The position numbers and the translations under genes were made by a program. The notes below the pieces were generated by a model. The model saw only the letters and a program-made list of their open reading frames with translations. It did not search any database and had not been told where the DNA came from. This document shows, piece after piece, positions 59,027-64,000 of a stretch of DNA of 64,000 nucleotides; positions within the stretch are counted from its first letter, which is position 1, and each line of letters opens with the position of its first letter. The stretch comes from Flavisphingomonas formosensis (lineage in GTDB: Bacteria > Pseudomonadota > Alphaproteobacteria > Sphingomonadales > Sphingomonadaceae), in assembly GCF_009755815.1 (NCBI RefSeq), contig NZ_WRPK01000001.1, positions 248,001 to 312,000 of the forward strand. Reading direction: 5' to 3'.

Positions 59027-61612
59027 ATGGGAATATTGCGTTTTGCGGTGATTGCCGCCTCGATGTCGACGAGCGTGGCGGCGTCTGTTCTGGGAGCGAC
59101 GGCTGCCCAGGCCAGCGAAGTCGAGCGGCACAGCTATCATCTTCCGTCGCAGCCGCTGGCAGCGTCGCTGCGCGCGGTCGCGACTGCCTCCGGTCGCAGC
59201 ATCGTCGCCCCGGCGAACCTCGTGAAGGGCAAGCGCGCGCCAGCGCTCGATGGTGATTTCACGTTGGAAGATGCCGTCGCATTCCTGCTTGCCGGGTCCG
59301 GCCTGCAGCAGCGCGCCGTGGCCGATGGCCTGATCATCGAACCGAATCCCTCGAGCGAGCCTCAGGCCATGACAGCCGTTTCCGACGGGTCGGACATCGT
59401 CGTGACGGGAAGCCGCATCCGCGGATCGTCGGTCGCCTCCCCCGTCATCCGGCTGAGCGGGGAGGATATCCGGGATTCGGGCCAGGCCAGCCTGGGTGAT
59501 GTCGTGCGCAGGATTCCCCAGAGCTTCGGCGGCGGTCAGAACCCGGGCATCGGCATGAACGTCCCTTCCGCCAGCGGGGTGGATGTCGGCGGCGGCTCGT
59601 CAGTCAATCTGCGCGGCCTCGGCAGTGACGCGACGCTTACCCTGCTCAACGGGCATCGGCTGGCCTATACGGCGGTCAAGCAGAGCGTCGACGTATCGGG
59701 CATCCCGACGAGCGCCGTAGACCGCATCGAAGTCGTGCCGGACGGCGCGTCGGCAATCTATGGCTCGGACGCGGTCGCCGGTGTCGCCAACATCATCCTG
59801 CGGCGCGATTATGACGGACTGGAAACCAGCGCGCGCCTCTCCGCCACGACTGATGGCGGCGATTTCCAGCAGCAATATGGCGCGGTCGCGGGCAGGACCT
59901 GGCCGGGCGGCGGCCTGATCGCAGCATATGAATATGGCAGCAACAGCGCAATCCGGGCGAGCCAGCGCTCTTATGCAGCCGGTCGCTCGCCGGGCCTCGA
60001 CCTGTTCCCGGCGCTGCGCCACCACAGTGTCCTCGCGAGCGGACACCAGTCGCTTGGCGGATGGCTCTCCTTCGAGATCGATGGCCTCTACAATATTCGC
60101 TGGAGCAACCTCACCTTTCCGACGGTCGCGGGCGGCAATCTCGACGAAGGCAGGGCGACCTTCTCCTCGGTCGACAAGTCCTTTGGCATCGCCCCGTCGC
60201 TCAAGCTCGAACTCCCCGGCAACTGGCGAATTGCGCTGACGGGCACCTATGGCAAGGAGCGGGTCGACTATCATCAGGTGGAATGCGCGTTCGCCGCGTG
60301 CACCGACTCCGGGAACAGTTTCTACCGCAATACCGCCAAGTCGATCGAGATCGACGGCGATGGCGACCTGTTCCGCCTTCCCGGCGGAACCGCGAAGCTC
60401 GCGCTCGGCGCGGGCTATCGCGACATCGGCTTCCGACGCTTTGTCGGCGCGGGCAGCGCAGTCAATACCGCGCACTCGCAAGCCAGTCATTTCGCATTCG
60501 GCGAACTCAACCTTCCCCTGATCGGCCCGGACCAGGACCTGCCGTTCGCCAACCGCATCGATCTCAGCGCGGCTGTCCGCTATGAGCGTTATCCGGGCAT
60601 CGGCGAGGTTGCCACGCCCAAGCTGGGGCTTTCCTGGGCGCTGAGCCGGGACATCGCGATCAAGGGCAGCTGGGGCGAGTCCTTCCGGGCGCCGACGCTG
60701 TACCAGCAATATCAACCGCGCGCGGTTTACCTGTTTCCACCCTTTGCGCTGGGCGCGACCGGCATGCCGGCGACCGCCGGCACCATCCTTATCCTAGGCG
60801 GCAATCCCGACCTCAAGCCCGAACGCGCGACGACCTGGTCGGCGACCGTGGCGCTTCATCCGCGATCGTTGCCCGGGGCAAGCCTCGAGATCAGCTATTT
60901 CAATGTCGCCTACCGAAATCGCATCGTCGCGCCGATCACGCTCACCCAGCAGGCGCTGAGCAATCCGATCTACCGGGACCAGATCATCCTCGATCCGAGC
61001 GCCAGCGCGCAGGCCGCGGCGATCGCGAGCGCGGGCACGTTCCTCAACATCACCGGCGTGCCCTATGACCCGGCCAATGTGATCGCGATCGTCGACGACG
61101 CCAACGTCAATGCCGGACGCCAGGCCGCGCGGGGCGTGGACATCCTCGCAAGCTACACCGCGTCGATCGCCAACGGCCAGCAGCTCCGATTGTCGGCCGA
61201 CATCGCCTATCTGACGAGCGACCAGCAGCTCAGCGCCGGCCAGCCCGTATCGCCGCTCGCCGGCGTCATCTTCAATCCGCCGCATTGGCGCGGCCAGGCG
61301 AGCATCGGCTGGACCGGCGGGCCGCTGACGCTGACGGCCAACGGAAACTATACGGGCGGCGTCAGCGATGTCCGCTCCAGCCCGGCGGTCCGGGTCGGCG
61401 CGATGACGACGTTTGACCTGACGGCGCGCTACCGGGTGGAAGCCGCGTCAGCCGCCCTGCGCGGCATCGAAGTGACGCTCTCGGTCCAGAACCTGTTCAA
61501 TGCCAAGCCCGACCCGATCGCCACGTCGATCCCGTATGACACACCCTACGACTCCACCAACTATTCGCCGGTCGGGCGGCTGATCGCCTTCGGGCTGACC
61601 AAGAAATGGTGA
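59027..61612 (+). CDS. TonB-dependent receptor with STN signalling domain, lasso-locus type
   Basis: The 861-residue outer-membrane transducer has a signal peptide (about 1-30, ends AAQA) and an STN domain (about 35-108, HLPSQPLAASLRAVATASGR, LEDAVAFLLAGSGL) that contacts FecR. A TonB-box/plug region follows (DIVVTGSRIRGSSVASPVIRL, VNLRGLGSDATLTLLNGHRL), then the barrel ending in GRLIAFGLTKKW. GGGGAG precedes ATG 59027. Order sigma-FecR-receptor-isopeptidase fits import of a lasso peptide. Confidence 0.94.
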   Translation: MGILRFAVIAASMSTSVAASVLGATAAQASEVERHSYHLPSQPLAASLRAVATASGRSIVAPANLVKGKRAPALDGDFTLEDAVAFLLAGSGLQQRAVADGLIIEPNPSSEPQAMTAVSDGSDIVVTGSRIRGSSVASPVIRLSGEDIRDSGQASLGDVVRRIPQSFGGGQNPGIGMNVPSASGVDVGGGSSVNLRGLGSDATLTLLNGHRLAYTAVKQSVDVSGIPTSAVDRIEVVPDGASAIYGSDAVAGVANIILRRDYDGLETSARLSATTDGGDFQQQYGAVAGRTWPGGGLIAAYEYGSNSAIRASQRSYAAGRSPGLDLFPALRHHSVLASGHQSLGGWLSFEIDGLYNIRWSNLTFPTVAGGNLDEGRATFSSVDKSFGIAPSLKLELPGNWRIALTGTYGKERVDYHQVECAFAACTDSGNSFYRNTAKSIEIDGDGDLFRLPGGTAKLALGAGYRDIGFRRFVGAGSAVNTAHSQASHFAFGELNLPLIGPDQDLPFANRIDLSAAVRYERYPGIGEVATPKLGLSWALSRDIAIKGSWGESFRAPTLYQQYQPRAVYLFPPFALGATGMPATAGTILILGGNPDLKPERATTWSATVALHPRSLPGASLEISYFNVAYRNRIVAPITLTQQALSNPIYRDQIILDPSASAQAAAIASAGTFLNITGVPYDPANVIAIVDDANVNAGRQAARGVDILASYTASIANGQQLRLSADIAYLTSDQQLSAGQPVSPLAGVIFNPPHWRGQASIGWTGGPLTLTANGNYTGGVSDVRSSPAVRVGAMTTFDLTARYRVEAASAALRGIEVTLSVQNLFNAKPDPIATSIPYDTPYDSTNYSPVGRLIAFGLTKKW

Positions 61613-61632
61613 GGCTATCCGGAGTGCGCACG

Positions 61633-63729
61633 ATGTCCGCCTTCGCGATCCTGCTGGCGTTCCCGACGGTCGCGCACGCGCGATGCGACGACATCATCCC
61701 GGCGCCGACGTCGGAAACGCGGCCGAAGCGCCCGATCACGGCGGTCGATCTGATCGGACTGCGCGATATCGGCGATCCGGATTCCGCGTCCTATGCGGGT
61801 CCGAGCCCGTTCGCGGTCTCGCCCGACGGCAGCCGCGTCGCCTATATCCTCAATCGCGCGGACCTTGCCACCAACGGCTATTGCCGAGCGCTGGTCGTGA
61901 ACGAACTCCGAGCGCCCGGGCCGCCGGCAGTGCTCGATCGTGGCGGCGAACTCATCAAGATCCTCGACGTCCAGCGCGGATTCTATCTACCGAGCGGCGC
62001 GACCCGGACGATCGTTCCCAGATGGTCGCCGGATGGACGAGCGCTCGCCTATCTGCGCCGGGACAATGGCGTGACCCAGGCATGGGTGGCCAATGCCGAT
62101 GGAAGCGGCGCGCGCGCTGTTTCCCATTCAAGCATTGACGTTGATGTGCTTGCCTGGAGCCAGGACGGCGCGCGCCTGCTCTTCGGCAGCCGTCGGGACG
62201 GGGCCGCCGCGGACGCGGCGATCGACCGCGAAGGCGAGGCCGGATGGCTTTACGACAGGCGCGTTTCGCCGGAAATCTCGGCACGGCCGCTGACACCGGC
62301 GACCGACGAACTGGATGTCGTTGCCGTGGAGGTCCAGTCCGGACGAACCATGGTGGCCGATTCCGTCGATCGTGCCGCGCTTCAGGCGGCCATCGCGCCC
62401 GATCTGCCCGCCGACCCCGTGGCGGTCACGGCCGACGGTCGCAGGGCATGGGCCGAGCGTGCCGTTTCGTCGCCCCTGGCGCCCGCAAGACTGAAGGCGA
62501 CCGGGCGTAACGGCGAGACGGTGCAGTGCGGCGCCGCCGCATGTGCCGGGGGCATCCTCTCCATCTGGTGGGACGGCGATGCGGTGCTGTTCCTGCGACG
62601 CGAGGGCTGGGACAAGGGTGACACCGCGCTCTATCGCTGGTCGATGGACGCACGGGCGCCCGGGACGGTGCTGCGGACCGACGATGTTTTTCACGGCTGC
62701 GTGAAGGCGACCACCATGCTGGTCTGCACGCGGGAGAACAGCCTGACACCACGCCGGGTGGTGACGATCGACGTCGTGACCGGCGCGGTTCGCGAGATCT
62801 TCAACCCGAACCCCGAATTTGCCGGTATCCGGCTGGGGCAGGTCGTCCGGTTGCGGTGGCGCAACGATCTCGGTCTCGAAGCCTGGGGCGATCTCGTCCT
62901 GCCGCCGGACTATCGTGCCGGCACGAAGCTGCCGATGGTCGTCGTCCAGTATCACAGCGATGGTTTCCTGCGCGGCGGGACCGGGGATGACTACCCGATC
63001 TACCTGTTTGCCCAGCGCGGGTTCGCCGTCCTCAGTACCGAGCGCCCGACCTTCTTCGCCGCAGCGTTTCCGAAGCTGAAGACATGGTACGACATCAATG
63101 CCGCCAACCAGAAGAATTGGGGCGAGCGACGCAGCCTCCTGTCTTCTGTCCTGACCGGAGTCAGTCTCGCCGTCGATCGCGGTTTCGCGGATCCCGCGCG
63201 GGTCGGAATCACCGGCCTCAGCGACGGCGCGTCGACCGCGGCTTTCGCGCTGATCAACACGCGCGCCTTTGCCGCTGCCGCCATGAGCACCTGCTGCATG
63301 GAGCCCAACACGACCGCAACCTATGGCGGCATCGCCTGGGCCGACTGGCTGCGTGGCATGGGCTACCCCCCGGCGACCGCCAACGACCGCACCTTCTGGC
63401 GCGAAACGTCGCTTGCCCAGAATGCGGCACGGATCGACACGCCGCTCCTTTTGCAGCTTGCGGACAATGAGTTTCGGCTTGCGCTCGAGGCGTTCGGCGC
63501 GCTGCGCGAGCAGCGCAAGCCGGTGGAAATGTACGTCTATCCCGACGAATATCATGTGAAATGGCAGCCTGTGCATCGCCGGGCCGTTTACGAGCGCAAC
63601 CTCGACTGGTTCTCCTTCTGGTTGCAGCATCACGAGGATTCCGACCCGGCCAAGGCCGCCCAATATACCCGCTGGCGTGCGCTGCGATCGCCCGGTCGGA
63701 GCACGCCGCAACCGCGCCCGACCCGCTAG
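61633..63729 (+). CDS. atxE: Lasso peptide isopeptidase (Atxe2 family, S9-like)
   Basis: The 698-residue exported protein has a seven-bladed propeller (blade motifs SPFAVSPDGSRVAYIL, VPRWSPDGRALAYLRR, VLAWSQDGARLLFGS) and a C-terminal alpha/beta-hydrolase domain. The nucleophile is in GITGLSDGASTAAFAL (Ser530), an acidic residue is in QLADNEFRLA (Asp611 or Glu613), and His641 is in PDEYHVKWQPVH. The GLSDGAS signature is typical of enzymes that open the lasso isopeptide bond. ATG 61633 follows GGAG by 8 nt; ATG 61606 overlaps the receptor stop. The signal peptide ends near VAHA. Confidence 0.9.
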   Translation: MSAFAILLAFPTVAHARCDDIIPAPTSETRPKRPITAVDLIGLRDIGDPDSASYAGPSPFAVSPDGSRVAYILNRADLATNGYCRALVVNELRAPGPPAVLDRGGELIKILDVQRGFYLPSGATRTIVPRWSPDGRALAYLRRDNGVTQAWVANADGSGARAVSHSSIDVDVLAWSQDGARLLFGSRRDGAAADAAIDREGEAGWLYDRRVSPEISARPLTPATDELDVVAVEVQSGRTMVADSVDRAALQAAIAPDLPADPVAVTADGRRAWAERAVSSPLAPARLKATGRNGETVQCGAAACAGGILSIWWDGDAVLFLRREGWDKGDTALYRWSMDARAPGTVLRTDDVFHGCVKATTMLVCTRENSLTPRRVVTIDVVTGAVREIFNPNPEFAGIRLGQVVRLRWRNDLGLEAWGDLVLPPDYRAGTKLPMVVVQYHSDGFLRGGTGDDYPIYLFAQRGFAVLSTERPTFFAAAFPKLKTWYDINAANQKNWGERRSLLSSVLTGVSLAVDRGFADPARVGITGLSDGASTAAFALINTRAFAAAAMSTCCMEPNTTATYGGIAWADWLRGMGYPPATANDRTFWRETSLAQNAARIDTPLLLQLADNEFRLALEAFGALREQRKPVEMYVYPDEYHVKWQPVHRRAVYERNLDWFSFWLQHHEDSDPAKAAQYTRWRALRSPGRSTPQPRPTR

Positions 63730-64000
63730 TCCTGCGCGCTGGCCCAGGCCTCGGCATCGACCAGTTCCATGATCCGGACGAAGCGAAGATCACGGACAGG
63801 TCCGGCGATATCCAGCGCGCGCTCGACCGCGTTCACATCGAGGATTCCGAGCACGGCCAACCTTCCACCAAGCAGCATGTCGCGGATGGCCAATCGATTC
63901 CGATCGAAGATGGACGCAACGAAGCTGGTAGGCGTCCCCTTTGAGCGCCGGTGGAATATCTCTGGTGGCAGGACAGGCTTGAACGCCCGTCGCGCCGCCG
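63726..64000 (-). CDS. atxC: Lasso peptide cyclase (asparagine-synthetase-like), C-terminal fragment
   Basis: The last 91 codons of a minus-strand gene enter from the right edge. Their translation (ARRAFKPVLPPEIFHRRSKG, then TPTSFVASIFDRNRLAIRDM, LLGGRLAVLGILDVNAVERA, ending EAWASAQD) matches the end of asparagine-synthetase-B-like proteins, where a segment like LPPE-x4-RRKKG lies before the terminal helices. This is the McjC/AtxC-type lasso macrolactam synthetase that adenylates the Asp/Glu side chain. Its stop overlaps the isopeptidase stop by 3 nt on the opposite strand. The rest of the gene is outside the window. Confidence 0.75.
   Translation of the reverse strand, partial: AARRAFKPVLPPEIFHRRSKGTPTSFVASIFDRNRLAIRDMLLGGRLAVLGILDVNAVERALDIAGPVRDLRFVRIMELVDAEAWASAQD

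Overview
The window looks like the chromosome of a sphingomonad (Alphaproteobacteria, order Sphingomonadales). The evidence is the high G+C coding sequence, the order infA-maf-RNase G/E-like-yacG-tRNA-Phe, the nusB/thiL/hppA block, an EipA (DUF1134) protein, TonB receptors, and an Atxe2-type lasso peptide isopeptidase. No phage, insertion sequence, CRISPR array or rRNA was seen.

Layout. Positions 1-3154 (minus strand) hold a secreted carboxylesterase followed by a TonB receptor cut by the window edge. Positions 3867-10278 are a housekeeping block on the minus strand: tRNA-Phe, yacG, a minimal RNase E/G homologue, maf, infA with a TTG start, the H+-pyrophosphatase hppA, thiL and nusB. Positions 10404-14085 are a redox-stress island of two pirins, WrbA and an unknown protein, with a divergent LysR regulator. 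Positions 14220-25622 hold the propionyl-CoA to succinyl-CoA operon (pccB, mce, an enoyl-CoA hydratase, a ParDE-like pair, scpA, bioB, pccA) with a divergent PccR/ScfR-type regulator. The regulator's probable TTTGCAAA-like operators lie between it and pccB. Two genes for small exported proteins, visibly lower in G+C, are inserted in that operon with 4-nt overlaps. Positions 25843-33703 carry a low-complexity lipoprotein, acnA, a beta-propeller protein, ygfZ, a dihydroorotase-like gene and eipA.

From tRNA-Ser(GCT) at 33876 to about 56828 the content is accessory. The first part (34191-42999) combines a universal stress protein, a stand-alone HIRAN protein, a beta-CASP nuclease, a TraR/DksA zinc protein, an MgtC-like membrane protein, an AMP/thymidine phosphorylase with a PRPP-synthetase homologue, and a secondary-alcohol-type dehydrogenase. 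The second part (43268-46825) has an ArsA ATPase without ArsB, TrxC, a peroxiredoxin and a cysteine-free ArsR regulator. The third part (46849-56828) is a reactive-sulfur module. One arm encodes a rhodanese, RND adaptor, RND pump and SqrR/BigR-like sensor. The divergent arm encodes sulfide:quinone reductase, a DUF2892 protein, TolC, an AhpD-like protein, a Blh/ETHE1-like dioxygenase and a TauE exporter.

The right edge (57351-64000) is the uptake and degradation half of a lasso peptide locus: ECF sigma factor, FecR, TonB receptor with an STN signalling domain, and a lasso isopeptidase. It converges on the 3' end of an asparagine-synthetase-like lasso cyclase on the other strand. The lasso precursor and leader protease should lie just beyond position 64000.
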